A stretch of DNA of 64,000 nucleotides from Montifringilla adamsi (taxonomy: Eukaryota > Chordata > Aves > Passeriformes > Passeridae), in assembly GCA_017590115.1 (NCBI GenBank), contig JAGGNK010012448.1:3491922-3555921 (forward strand). The letters are read 5' to 3'. Positions 44,748 to 56,912 of this stretch are shown piece after piece. Each line of letters begins with the position of its first letter. Position 1 is the first letter of the stretch. The position numbers and the translations under genes were made by a program. The notes beneath the pieces are model-generated. The model saw nothing but the letters and a program-made list of their open reading frames with translations. It searched no databases and was not told the DNA's origin.

Positions 44748-45874
44748 ACCTATGTCTCAGGAAAAGAAAACTCAGACTTTGCAGCCAGGAAAATTTCTTA
44801 AGGAGTTCTGGATGATTGCAGTACTACTGCAAGAGTAGTGTGTTTCTTAGATCTTTTTCTACACCTGTGTCATGATAGAAGTAACAGAAAGAGGCTATGT
44901 GCTACTTTCAGGAGTTTGACTCATACCTGGTCAAAAATCAGTGCATCTTAGATCATTACTGAAGAAATAGTATTTCAGGCAAGTTGCAAAAATTAGTTGG
45001 TTCTCCATTAAGTGAACAAAACAGTTGAGGTAAGAATCCTGGAATGCAAACCGTTTGCCTAAGCAAAGACAAGAGTGAATGGTTCCTCATTTTTCTTTCC
45101 AGTTGCAGAATGTATGGGAGAAGGATCAGTCAGTAGGGAAGGATTTATTTTATGTTTGTGTCTCAGTGAAGATAATGTCAACTACAGTGTCATTGTGACC
45201 TTTAGATACGTGAAATAGATGTAGAAACTGTATCTGTGTGATAAGTTGTGCATACTTGTGATTAAAATCTTACATCAGACGCTATGATCATCTCACCCAA
45301 TTACCAAGCATTTTGTAGAACACTGTCCCAAACATCTACGAGTTCCAGAATATTTAAAAACATCCACAAAATACACAATTGCCAGATCCTCAAGAGCACA
45401 CCTGGTATCAGTATGTGATAGGAAGGCACCAGACCCCGTCTCACAGCTCGTTACTTTTAAAAGGACCTACTCTCCAAGACCTCCTTTGATCCTGGTTTTC
45501 ATCCACTTCGAGCTTTCTCTCTCCCTTATGTCAGCCTTGCTGCTTTGTCAATGAACTGAGTGGAAAGAAAAAAAAAAACAAACCCTTATTTTTGCACTTC
45601 TTGGTTGGCTGCTTTATTAGTCTAATTTTCAGGGGTTTCAGCCAATTTGGCTGACCAATGGTTCAAAGAAGTGCTAAGCTGACCAAGTGGAAGGGACAGA
45701 ATTGTGTGGCCCAAATGCTTAGAAATGAGGAAAAAAGGAGTAACACTTTCCTCCCTGAAAACCTCATCCTAGTGCTGTAGTTTCTGAACCCTTCATTTTA
45801 TGCAATATTAGCTATTCTGGCTTGGAAGTGCTGCACTTTTCATTTTTAAAGGCCTTGATTGCATACTTTTTCTT

Positions 45875-45902
45875 GGGGGGGGGGGGGAAAAAAAAAAAAA
45901 AA
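45875..45902. repeat. G13-A15 homopurine run
   Basis: Thirteen G are followed directly by fifteen A. The run lies in the presumed distal 3' UTR. Its exact length may be unreliable in assembly. Confidence 0.95.
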
Positions 45903-46064
45903 GGAAATGACCAAACAAGGAGAGCTCTGGATCCCTTTTAAGAATCACAGGTTTCTCTGTACATGGACTAAATGCGACTGTAGTCAGACTGATAACTGAT
46001 GGCAAAAAATCAAACTTAGTGTTAAGGATGGAAAAATGCAAAAATTGTACTTTTATTCATACCA

Positions 46065-46117
46065 CCAAAAAACCCCTAAAACAAAGCAAAAAAAACCTCA
46101 AACAAACCAAAACTTGT
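46065..46117. repeat. A/C-rich simple repeat
   Basis: A-runs broken by C and CC, of the same type as those near 7.5, 19.7 and 49.2 kb. Confidence 0.85.
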
Positions 46118-46937
46118 TGTTTTCCAGTAAGCTCTAAAAAGAAAATGTTTTCTATCTTATTTAAAATGCTGTGTTGCTGGGCATGACATTCAAGGTTCAC
46201 TGTGTCTTGTCCAAGGCACTTCTTTCTCCATTCACACTTATTTAATATCACACTCATTAATGGTTTCTTATTAATTGCTTCCACACTCATTAATTGCCAT
46301 CTAAAGAAAATACAGTATTGCTTTAAGTATGTGCACTCTGGAATACTTTCAGATCCTTGTGAATTAAATGTAAATTGGTCTGGTAAAATTCAACAACTGA
46401 TAATGTGTAGTACAGCTGAAGAGGAACGCACTTTGTGCTTAATCTTCTTCCTACTGCCATTTGTTTTGATTATTTTTTGGTATCTTTCCTTTATCCTGTT
46501 TACCACAAAGAGAAGGTTTTTTGACATACCAGATTCAATTCTGGTAGTCATTGCAGAGTTGATCATACTGGCTGCAAATTGTGAATAAGACCAGCTTCAG
46601 AAGGTTCTTGTAATCAGGGCCAGATACAATTTGCCTTTTGGACATGCATTTCAGAAAACTGTTAACACTATAGTTGGAATACAATCACTTGAAAGATGTA
46701 GTATGTAGTAGGCAAACATGGGCCAAATTTTGCCATTTTAGTATATCATTTTGCATTGTCAGTAGAAAGCTATTTGCTAAGATGTTGCTGAAAATTTGCC
46801 TTTTTTCCTGCAGTCCTGTATGAGGTGGTTAATGCAATGATCAGGCTGGCACTCAACTGAAGAGATGCATTAATTCGACAATAAGTTCAAATGTATTCTT
46901 GCAGAGACTATTGCATAAGATTACTTTATATGATGCT

Positions 46938-46960
46938 AACAACAACAACAACAACAAAAA
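46938..46960. repeat. (AAC)n microsatellite
   Basis: Six AAC units are followed by an A-run about 75 bp upstream of the distal AATAAA. Confidence 0.93.
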
Positions 46961-47034
46961 GATACTTGCATGCAGTAAATACTTAAGATATTGCACTTTT
47001 ATACGTTTATTATAAAGAGGAATCACTCCCTAAA

Positions 47035-47040
47035 AATAAA
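47035..47040 (+). terminator. GNAQ: Candidate distal polyadenylation signal AATAAA
   Basis: The hexamer in CCCTAAAAATAAAATTCC is followed by a GT-rich stretch (TTACTTGTGCACACAAGTGT near 47091). It is the last AATAAA with a good context before the repeat-bearing region and would give a 3' UTR of about 7.4 kb. Confidence 0.45.
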
Positions 47041-48407
47041 ATTCCATTTATCTCACAATTAAGTATCTGGAGTCTCTTAACAATTGTCAGTTACTTGTGC
47101 ACACAAGTGTGATTATTGTATACTAGAGGTTTATTAATCTATTTCACATGCTGCAGAATACTTGGTTTATTTCAAATGCTGATTTTGGAAAGGCCAAATT
47201 ATGTTTTTATTAGTATCTTGCTGACTACTTTTCTCAGCATGTTTTTAGGAGAGCCCTCACAGTTACTGATAAGACCTGATTTATTTTAGCTCAAGAAATT
47301 AACTGATTTACTATTATTATCAAAGTTTTTTCTTCAAGTGCTTTAGAACTTCACTGTTTCATCTCACTTTGCTGAAGTTAAGCAACCTGAGTGTAATTGA
47401 GTGGCAAAAAGCTAGATATAAACGTAGTCAAATTTGATATTTCCCTTGCATAATAATTTTTTAATGTATAAATCAATTACATGACTATAATTTAGCAACG
47501 GAGCTATTAGTCTTGAATTGCAACAGGCTGTGGTGGTACTAAGAAGAAATCAGTTGTCCTTATATACATAATCATATTATTCAGATTCTTTACAAGATGT
47601 GAGAGGTATTCAAATAATGTTATGACTAATACATGTAAAAACAGTTTAACTCATTTTCAGTATTATTTAATGGTCTAGAAATTGTTGGAATCTCTTGTAA
47701 GAAGTTATAGAACTGATGCTACAAGTGGAAGATTTTTGTGGTTATGGATTAAATAATTCTCTTTTGATACATAGTCACACTTGTACATGCTGATTTTATT
47801 TCTGCTAATATGAAACAAAAGTAACTCACTGTAGATAACAAACATAATCCCCAATTAAAAACCAGAAGAGCAAAACATTACATAGCTAGAAGGTAAATAC
47901 AGGGCTTAGATGTTGTACACTAGATGATAGTGTACAATGTAAATGAGCACAACAAATTTCCTAAGCATAGAAAAGTTTATGTAAACTGAGAAATCATTTG
48001 TGAGTCGTTTAGTTGACTGTTCACTTGTTCAAGGTTAATAGGAAAAAAACAGTCTGGGTTTGAGATACTTTATTAGCATCTCTCTAGGAGACTTCTCTAA
48101 ACATTTTGCAGTTCAAAGCAATGTAGGCTAAAAGCTCTTTCTCCCTTACTGTGTTGTTCAAGAGTTGAGAAATACACACACTCAAAATACATACATTGCA
48201 GGACGCTTAAATGAATGCCTCCAAAATGCAGCAGAGGGGGAGATGCTGCAAGGTGTGGGAGGCAAACCTAATGTCCCCAGTCATGCAGATGAGAATGATT
48301 TTGTCAGTTGACCTTCAAAATATGCATAATTTAATTATTTTGTTTGTCTTCTCAGTAGAAAATATTATGGCTTCAGTATCCTACCACAGTCTTTTTAATT
48401 TTAACTA

Positions 48408-48431
48408 AAGAGTTGTTAATTAACAACTCTT
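48408..48431. repeat. 24-bp perfect palindrome
   Basis: The arm AAGAGTTGTTAA is followed at once by its exact reverse complement, with no spacer. Confidence 0.97.
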
Positions 48432-49129
48432 CAGTTTTTCTAATGGAAATAGGAAAAATGGTTGTCTTACCCTGGGCTACAAAAACAGCTTAACACCTTT
48501 CCTCAACTCGCTGTCTTGGAGAGCCATGAGTATGACCTTTATTTAGCCTTCTGTTGCATAGCAGGCAAAAAGACAGGTCCTAACCACAAGAAATTAATGA
48601 AAGAGCAGACAAATTTAGCTGCTGCTTTATGACAAAGACTGGCTTAGTCTTTGCTTTCAATAATTCTGTGACCAACACAGTTTAGGAGAAAATAGTTTCC
48701 CTTGTCTGCCTGGAGGTCTTTTGAATAAAACTTCAATTCCACTCACATCTATGGAAAAGACATCTACTTCTCAGAGGAGGCTTCTTTTACAGTTGATTAT
48801 CTGAAATTTCCAAACATTAACTTGGTAGCTGAAGGTCTGTACGTGACAGAGGTTGAAGCATTAAAAGTGTGTATTTCCATGACTTGGGCGTTATTTAAAA
48901 TGCTTGTGGGTACATGGAAATTGCTATTCAGTGCACAGCAATCACCTTGGCCTGCTGTGTCACCTGTGAGCCCAGGGCCCTAAAGAATGGAAGTTGTAAC
49001 TGAAAGTCATGGTGTCAGATGTTCCTGTGTTCAAAGCAAAGCAGGTGTGCTGCTGCTTTTGTGGAACAAAATTTCTCTACAATAGAGATACCTGTTTTCT
49101 TCCTTCTCCCTATCATTTTTATACATAAA

Positions 49130-49215
49130 AAACAACCAAACAACAACAACAACAAAATCCAAAACCACCACACCCAACCACAAAAACCAACCCCAGCAAA
49201 CAAACAAACAAAACT
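49130..49215. repeat. A/C-rich simple repeat
   Basis: AACAACAAC, CCAAAACCACC and AAACAAACAAAC motifs make about 85 bp of almost only A and C. Overlapping ORFs on both strands here are low-complexity artefacts. Confidence 0.92.
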
Positions 49216-50084
49216 TCCCGAAGGAGCTGGGAAGGCTTATGACAACCTACACGCACATTCCAGACAACGGTTTTCAGCCATGTTGTTTGAGCCTCTGAGT
49301 GCCCAGGTTTACAGATATTGACTGCTGGCTGTTGATGTTGAGCCTGTAACTACATCAGCCTGTAATGTCAGGCAGGATTCAATAAGAAAATATTAAATGT
49401 GTAGGTACTGTTCTGTAAGAAGGTGCCTTTCTCAAGCAGCAAGAGAAGAAGTAGGGAAGAAGACAGACAGCCATTAACCATGTACGGAGATCTATGGTGA
49501 GAACAGGCAGGACACTGGAATGTGAAGCATCCACAGACCAGAGTTACTGGTGCAGGAGGGGACTTTCTTATTGTGGAAAACTATTATGCTTAGGCCAAAA
49601 ATGCACTAGGAAACAACAGTGTGGCATATGTCATACCACTTAATAAAGGTTCCTCTGAAAATAAAAATTGTAAAGTCTGAGGCATTTTTACCAAGACTTC
49701 AAGGCTGTCATTAAATAAAACACAAGTTGAGAATATATCTGTGCATATACTACCAAGCAGTAAATTCAGGAGCTGTGACATTTGGAAAATGGCATATATA
49801 AATAATGACATAAAGAATTCAACAGTAAGCCAATGGCAGGCTGCACAATTTTACTTCTTTTATCAGAGACAGGTACAAATGCTTTTAAGTACATTTTTCT
49901 ATTTGTACATGCACATTTCTATTGGCATAGCAAAGCAAGCATATCCAGGCATTTTGTGATGTCTGAGTGCCACAGTCTTATAGATAATGCTTTCCTATGT
50001 AAAGAATTTTCAAACAGGTATTGTAAAACCATTGTAATTTCATAGTTGTTAATGAAAACTATAAGTTGTATTTTGTTTGATTTC

Positions 50085-50112
50085 TTTTTTTTTTTTGTGT
50101 GTGTGTGTGTGT
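50085..50112. repeat. T-run plus (GT)n microsatellite
   Basis: A run of about twelve T is followed by about eight GT units. Confidence 0.95.
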
Positions 50113-50279
50113 TAAATTAAACAAGTTTATTTTAATGGTGTTTTCTACAAGAGCCTTACTTTCTTGATATTTTACATCAAAGTACAACTATGGTTTTGCT
50201 ACTGGCTGAAGAGGATTTCACAGACTACAGTGATAATGGAGAAATCATGCATACTGTGGTCAAGAGACCAGAAGTACCT

Positions 50280-50720
50280 TGTGAGAGCCAGGCGCCTCTC
50301 CTGACTCTGTCTCCTTGCCCTCTCCCCAGGGGAACGGGAGGCAAGAGAAAGTGGGCCAGCAGCTTCCTGGCTGGGGCCTGTGCCAGGCTGAGGAGGAAAG
50401 CCAGAGCTGCCCGTGCGGCGCTGCCCGCGGGGAGCGCGGCTGGCCGGAGACAGCGCCTCTCGCCCCTCGCACAGCACCACCAGCCCTCCATCCCCGTCTG
50501 AGCCTCCCTCGCTGCCTCCGCGCTTCCCTGCTGGGGGTCGTGCAGCATCACCAACAATTCACACCCAGCTTGTGTCCCCCGCCCCCGCAGGCACACACCC
50601 CGCTGCTCTGCAAAGCGACTCCCGCCTCTGCGGTGCTGTCACCATCCGTCCGCTGCCGTCTCCAGTGAAACATCCACGGCGTCCGTCTGGCCGCAAGTAC
50701 TGCCCTGTGACGCAAGGTGA
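50280..50720. other. CpG-rich islet of unknown function
   Basis: About 440 bp is strongly GC-rich in an AT-rich setting. By hand I count roughly 29 CpG in 50401-50700. Overlapping ORFs of 70 to 153 codons exist on both strands, as expected where stop codons are rare. I recognise no repeat family and no exon of a known gene; in particular no G-alpha first exon. It could be a promoter-associated island for an unannotated transcript. Confidence 0.6.
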
Positions 50721-50967
50721 TAGCTGGGCGTGGCAGAGCTGTTGGAGGTGCTGGGATCATCCTCTCATTGTCGGCATCCTCTCATCAGTCCAAGGGTGTC
50801 CTTTATTTCCCCCGATGGGAATTGTCCGTCTCCTTGCAATAAGCTGGGGTCATTTAGTCACGTTTGCACAGTAGACAATATCAACCACCTATCCATGTAC
50901 CTGCGTACGTATGCATGCACGCTTGTGTGTGTATGGATATATGTATGCATCTCTTCAGAAAGTTCAT

Positions 50968-51350
50968 ACAATTTAGAATCAGGATCATTTAGGTTGGAAA
51001 AACACTTGAGATCACCAAGTCTGACCAGTGAGTCCAGCTGCCATGTTGACCACTAACCCATGTCTCCCTAACTGCCAAATCTACTCAGCTTTTAAATTTC
51101 TCCAGGGATGGTGACTCAGCCACTTCATAGGGCAGACTGTTCCAGTGCCTGACAACCCTTACAGTGAAGAAGTTCTCCTAATACTCAGTCTTAATCTCCC
51201 GTGGCACAACTTGAGATCATTTCCTCTTGTCCTGTTGCTTATTACGTGGGAGACTGACCCCACCTCACTACAGCCTCCTGTCAGGCAGCTGCAGAGAGCC
51301 ATAAGGTCTCCCCTGAGCCTCCTCTTCAGACTGAAAATTCCCAATACCTG
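50968..51350 (-). mobile_element. CR1 LINE 3' part (antisense)
   Basis: The + strand runs from CATTTAGGTTGGAAAAACAC (reverse complement of the tail region) through TTTCTCCAGGGATGGTGACT near 51097, TTCATAGGGCAGACTGTTCC near 51124, CATTTCCTCTTGTCCTGTTG near 51219, to TGAGCCTCCTCTTCAGACTG near 51314. This is a typical reverse-complemented CR1 3' UTR and ORF2 end. The tail lacks a clean ATTCTATG repeat. Confidence 0.9.
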
Positions 51351-54300
51351 GTGTTATTACTGGCAAGAAAGGAGAGTTCCTGGAAGTAATTTATGTACCT
51401 GATACTTTGAAAATGTCAGTTTACAATAGCTTGGGAAAATTTTAAGTGATGTATGGAATAAAAAGCACAGAGTTCTGCAAAGACCACAACTTTAAAGACA
51501 ATTACTAGATTAATAATGCAGATTCAGTAATAAGACAGATACTGCTGTATGTTCATTTTTACTCAGTAGCAAAGGGAAGTGAAAGGCAGTACAACACAGA
51601 AAAAAAAATCTAGTCATAAATCATGAGAATTCAAGGGTAGGGAGTACAAGAACAGTTAAAGGGGAATTTAAATACCAAAGGATGAGGTAGCACTAAAAAG
51701 ACAGATATTTTTAAGTACATTAGAATAATATTAGCAATGTCATAGGTCCTACTTGGTTTTGCCCAAATGATAAAACATAAATATGAAGAAATTAGGAAGC
51801 AGACGTACCAGATGCCTATGTCTGGTGTATGTCTGAAGGGAACACAGCAAGGTGCTGTCAAGTGAGTATGATTTAATACTTTCTAATCCATTTGTCACTA
51901 AGGATAATTGTGAAAAATATTGAGTGGAAATTAAAACAGGCCCACATAGCCTGCAGACAAAAATTCAAAAAGTTATTGTTTCATTTAATGTAAAATTTTA
52001 ATAAATCGGGAACTCCAAGAGAAACACCAGAAGAGTGGAACCGTGGTGCAGTTGAGCTACAATGAGATGTAGTTTAACTAATTAAACACTGCCAACATTA
52101 AGCATAAGTAAACATCCTAATAAATTTTCAAAAATATTTGCTTGAATGTTTACTGAGTGCTTGATGAACATTAGTGATTATACTCAAGCTTCCTGTTCCA
52201 GCTCTGCCATGTTTGTGATTCCCGTGGAATTGCTCTCCTGCCTTCTGTGTACAGTCAGTGGAGTGCAGGGAGTAAAACCAGTCCATCCAAACAGACTTTT
52301 GTGGGAGGTAATGCAGTTATTTTTGGTGAAGTTTAGACTACTAAAAAGAAAATATAAAAGTGCAAAACTTCATTATATTTGCCAGCAGAAAAAACATATT
52401 ATTCCCCAGACAATATTTAATCCAATATGTTTCTGAGCTCCTCTGAACCTGCTGTTACTAATATATTTTTACTAGCATTATAAAATACTTAAAACTCAGA
52501 GAAGACTGCTGCTAGGGCATCGCTCTAAGAGAAGACGGTGAGTTTAAGCTCTCTGCAGATACAGAACCATTTATGTAACATTAATCTTAATTAGTTGTTT
52601 TAAAAATAAAAAGATGGACTTCTTTCCTCATACCTCAGGATTGCAGACTTACAATTATTGTGCAATAAGTTCCTTTATTCCCCAACACCATAAATCTTTA
52701 CAAAACAAAACATTAGTAAATATTAACATCAGCATGTACATGTGGATTTACTTGGGAAAATTATCCTATATGACCAAATATTTAGGATTTCTGAGAGGTC
52801 CTGGACTTATCTTCTCACAAGAATGATAATATGAAAAATGCTTTGTCATTTGGTCATCCATAATGTCTTTTTTACTTCTCTCAGGACATAAGGTACACCA
52901 GAAGTTTTATTTTGCTCTCATAATTTCTTGTTTGTTTGCAGTATTCGGATAGTGGATAACTTCACATTGCCAGATGAGATTAACCTACCATGAATTAGAT
53001 CAGCAAAATCTGGCCATGATAAGTCTCAGACATCTGGTAGAAAGAAGCTTAAGCTGGTGCTGGTTGTTTTCAAAGTATTCCTACTGCAAGGACAAGTTTT
53101 GTCTTCTGAGAATTAGACTGGTTTGTGATTTTTATACAATTCATTATTCACATTCTAAGTGCTATTTTAATTCATATCCTTTAACCCAGGCATTTCTGTT
53201 GGGTAAGAGTATGTTAAATAATATGTACTTGGAAGGTGGTTGAATCTGGAATGTTTTTCACTGCACCAGTATTTGGGGTCATTGAACCTGTCAAACTAGT
53301 TTGGGCCAGTAAGAAAGTTTCTCTGAATCTATTCCTTTTAAGGAGCGCAGCTACTGTGAGTTACTGAGCAATGACATGCACAAAGTACACAAAGTGCGAA
53401 AGAAAATAAAAAAGTCAGCTGAAGTAAAACTTTATCAAAGTGTAAAATAGCAAAACAATAGAATAACAAAACACATAGAAATTAAACCATCACCCTAAAG
53501 AGAAAGCCACACATGGTGTTAAAGCAAAATTAAGTTAATTTTAATCTCCCAGTTTTGGAATATGCATAACAATTGAGGTCTGTTTCTGTCTGAATGTCTG
53601 TGTCCTACATAACTCTTTGTTCCTAAGAAAAGTGGATAGAAGGCACTGCCAAATAAAAATCTGTATCCATTTTTCACAGGTTAACATGACCATGCTCTAG
53701 GAAGGCTCAGAAAAAAATAAAAGATTTCTCATTTTTCAGTACTTCTTGAGTGAATGACAGCAGGATTTCTTATGGTCTTCTACCACTAGTCTCGCTCATA
53801 GTGGATATGAAAATATACATAGGTAGAAATAGTTAGGACAGTGTGTCTGTAATTTAGAAATAAAATGAAAATATTATTGGTATCAGGTATTCTGCCTTTA
53901 AGTCCCCTTTCCATATCAACAGTACCCAGAAAGCTGCTGTGAGCCATCAAAAAACCCCAAACAAACACTTAAAAATAGAAAAACTGGTTACTTCCCCATT
54001 GAACCTACTTTAATACATTTTTGCTCATGTTTTTTCTAAAACATCATCTTCCCCAATCCTGTACTCATTACCTTTTCTAATCAACCAATTACTTCCATGT
54101 AAAGCACATCACAAAATACGAGCCTATGAAGCATATAAATATTTCCTTCTGATTCCTACCTCTACTAAAAATATCACTTCTCTTCCTAGTAGTTGCCACA
54201 GAGCACTACTTCATGGTCTTTTTGTTTGGTACCCTCCTGATTTAAAGATGTTCAGCTTCAAGGAATCATAGCAACAATGAAAACCTGATAAGAAGAAGAG

Positions 54301-54925
54301 ATCAGTAAATTATTGTGTGTGCCTCTGCTCTTGAGTAACAATGCAAGCAGAAGAAGGGGGGAACTACCTGTAGCTGTTTTATGATATTGTTACAATACAA
54401 TCACTGAAAATTTCTTCTGACCATTCTCCATGAGGCCAAACGTAACTACCAATCAGCTTAACAAAAAGGGGTGATTTACAACTTTTCCCAACTGCATGCG
54501 AGCACAGATTTTGAATTCGTTTTCAGCAATACAGGCACGAGAGACTGTGAGATGTTAGAGTTATAAGGATTTTTACATCATACCAGTTTTTTTAAAATTT
54601 CAAACCCGCCCCTATAAAAACATATTTTTTTCTTTTTAGCTGAGAGTAGAATTTTCACTCCTGATGGTACAATAAAATTTTATACTGTAATTAGTTCTCA
54701 AGAAAAACTGTACTGACACCAATCATGTACATACTCCTTTGTTTTTGGCAGCCTTATTAAGATTGTTGTGAGTTCATACGCCTGAATGTCTGAGAGTGGG
54801 CATGACCCACTCTGGTGGATCAGCCAGAGGAGTTAAAAGGAAATGAGCTTGATGCTTATATCTGGTCTAAGAAATACGATTGGCTGACAGTTATTTTGGG
54901 GGCCTGTGTTTCTCTTCAGCTGCAC
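51351..54925. other. Intergenic stretch without recognised genes
   Basis: AT-rich sequence. ORFs of up to 96 codons show no family features. I see no clear mobile element here apart from a small hairpin at 54793-54813. Confidence 0.65.
54793..54813. repeat. Small hairpin, 8-bp arms
   Basis: AGAGTGGG and CCCACTCT flank a 5-base loop. It lies about 110 bp before the LTR at 54926. Confidence 0.85.
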
Positions 54926-55477
54926 TGTGCTGGTTTTGGCTAGGCTAGGGTCAATGCTCTTCACAATGGCTGGTATGGAGCTGTGTTTTGGATTTGTGCT
55001 GAACACAGAATTGATAATACAGAGATTATTTTGTTATTGCTGAGCAGGGCTTACCCACAGCCAAGGCCTTTCCTGCTTTTCTTGCTGCCACACAGGGGAG
55101 GAGACATGTCAGGAGACATGACCAAAGGGATATTCCAGACCACTTGACATCATGCTCAGTGCATAAAGCGGGGAGGAAGAAGGAGGAATGAAAGGACATT
55201 TGGAATGATGGCATTTGTTTTCCCAAGTCATCATTATGTGTGATGGGGCCCTGGTCTCCTGGAGATGGCTGTACACCTGCCTGCCCATGGGAAGCAGTGA
55301 ATTAATTCCTGGTTTTGCTTTGCTTGTGTGCACAGCTTTCACTTTCCCTGTTCAACTTCCTTCATCTCAACCTGTGAATTTTCTAACTTTCACACTCCCA
55401 ATTCTCTCCCAGTCCCACTGGTGGAGCAATGAGTGAGTGGCTGTGTGGGGCTTGGCTTCTGGCCATGTCATACATCA
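54926..55477 (+). mobile_element. Solo LTR of an avian endogenous retrovirus (ERVL-like)
   Basis: The sequence follows, from memory, a common bird LTR. It opens TGTGCTGGTTTTGGCT near 54926, then GGAGCTGTGTTTTGGATTTG near 54978, ATTGATAATACAGAGATT near 55011, GACCAAAGGGATATTCCAGA near 55119 and a TATA-like GCATAAAGC near 55162. Near the 3' side are CACCTGCCTGCCCATGGGAA near 55272, TCATCTCAACCTGTGAATTT near 55363 and a degraded end near 55477. No internal viral sequence adjoins it, and I find no clear target duplication. It is more diverged at its ends than the LTR at 59560. Confidence 0.88.
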
Positions 55478-56677
55478 AGAAAGATGTAGCAGAATTTTGA
55501 CTTGAAAAACCCCACAGGAGAAAATCTCGATAGCCTTATAGTCTGCACAATTCTATTACTCAGCTACAGAATAACAAAACTGCAAATAGTGCAAGCTTAT
55601 TGAAGAAAGAAGTAAGTAAGCTGGAAAAAAAGACAATTAGCGAATTGAAGAAAGCTTAAGCATATCACATAAATATTTGTTCCAACAATAAATTGCCCAG
55701 AGGATTACCTACATTGTACTGACTTGATCTTAGACGAATAAATATATGAACCAGAGTGTGACATGTTGGGAAATATTGCCTGAAAGTGTTAAAAAAGTGT
55801 GTGGCTATGACATTTGGGGATCTGTTTTAGTGGTGAGCATGGAAGTGCTGAGTTGAATGGTTAGACTCAGTTCCATTAGAGATTTTTTCCACCAGTTTCA
55901 TTTACAGTTCTTTGAGTCTATGAAAGTTCTTAATCCTGTTAAAAGGTGGTATGAATAAAGCTGATAATGGTAAGACATATACAGAAAAAATAAATTTAGA
56001 CCTTGATTTCTTTCCTTGGAGAGCCAACCATATGTGGGAACAGAGATATGATGAAAATTTTCAAAGTCATTAGCATAGTGGGAACTGTACTGCTGTGTAC
56101 ATCTTTCTGTTGTTCCAACAAAAAACCTAATTCTGACACTTATCTCAAACTGTATATACAGGTCATCAAATGCTGTTTAACAAGGCAAATATTTACCTGC
56201 AGTAGCAATGAGCATTCAGAGAATAGCCACATTTTTATAAAACTCCATGGTAAGAACACTCAGACATCCTGACATCTTGAAAACCTGCCATATCCTTATG
56301 TCAGGAAAGTGTTCTAAAATCTTACTATGAAAAAAACTATAAAAATATTTCACTTTTAAATTTCAAAACCACTGTTATATAATTACTTACTCCTGCATAT
56401 TTGTAAAGTTGGAGACAGTTTTCTATTGGCCTAGAAATACTAAGCTTAGATTTTAAAAAATACTTTATATGCAGGATATATACGCCTATGGGGAAAAAAT
56501 CACCTTATGCTTGTTCAAATATTTGTTCATATTTCTATTTTCTAATGGTTTCACCTATACCTGTTGCACAAATCAAAAGTTTGTTCCTTGTTATTAAAAG
56601 TGTTCAAAACTCTGGAAGTTCAAAAGTTCAAGTACCATTAGAAAGTTTGCTTTCTTTAGAATAAACCAGTAGAGAAA

Positions 56678-56722
56678 AAACATGATGGGGGAAGACAAAG
56701 TAAACATGATGGGGGAAGACAA
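56678..56722. repeat. Tandem duplication, 24-bp unit
   Basis: AAACATGATGGGGGAAGACA appears at 56678 and again at 56702, followed by AA in both copies. Confidence 0.94.
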
Positions 56723-56868
56723 TCTCTAAGGAAACTTTGAATGCATGCATGGAGGAAAGAAAAGCTGAGGGGGAAAAACCCTATAACAGTTTAATTTTTA
56801 TTGCATACAGTGTAATATACAAACTTGAGTAACTAGCTTCTATGCAATAAATGTTTCTCCCCATCACA

Positions 56869-56912
56869 AAAAAGACAAAAGAAAAAAAGAAAAAAAGAAA
56901 AAAAAAAGTAAT
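56869..56912. repeat. A-rich tract with G interruptions
   Basis: A-runs of three to ten are separated by single G in an (AAAAAAAG)n pattern. Confidence 0.9.

Larger units (their letters stand above)
39619..47060 (+). other. GNAQ: GNAQ 3' untranslated region (distal end inferred)
   Basis: Sequence directly after the stop resembles vertebrate GNAQ 3' UTR from memory, for example ACAATTTGCATAATACTAAT near 39698 and the GTCCACAGAGTTTATAG block near 39742. Several AATAAA signals lie along it. No mobile element interrupts it up to about 50.9 kb, in contrast to the region beyond. It contains AT and purine microsatellites, PUM-like UGUANAUA sites and many ATTTA motifs. ORFs inside, including a 128-codon one at 46202, are taken as chance. 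The end at about 47.06 kb assumes use of the AATAAA at 47035. Confidence 0.65.
47061..50279. other. Downstream non-coding stretch
   Basis: AT-rich sequence without recognised genes or mobile elements. It holds a 24-bp perfect palindrome (48408-48431), an A/C-rich repeat (49130-49215) and a T/GT microsatellite (50085-50112). It could still belong to a longer GNAQ transcript end. Confidence 0.7.

Noticed and set aside
46202..46588. 128-codon ORF with a hydrophobic segment
   Set aside because: It lies in the presumed GNAQ 3' UTR, has no recognised domain, and shows no start context or splice structure. A chance ORF is more likely.
50413..50874. 153-codon ORF as a protein-coding gene
   Set aside because: Several long ORFs overlap on both strands because GC-rich DNA has few stops. 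The peptide is P-, R- and S-rich low complexity, and the frame runs on into plain intergenic DNA.
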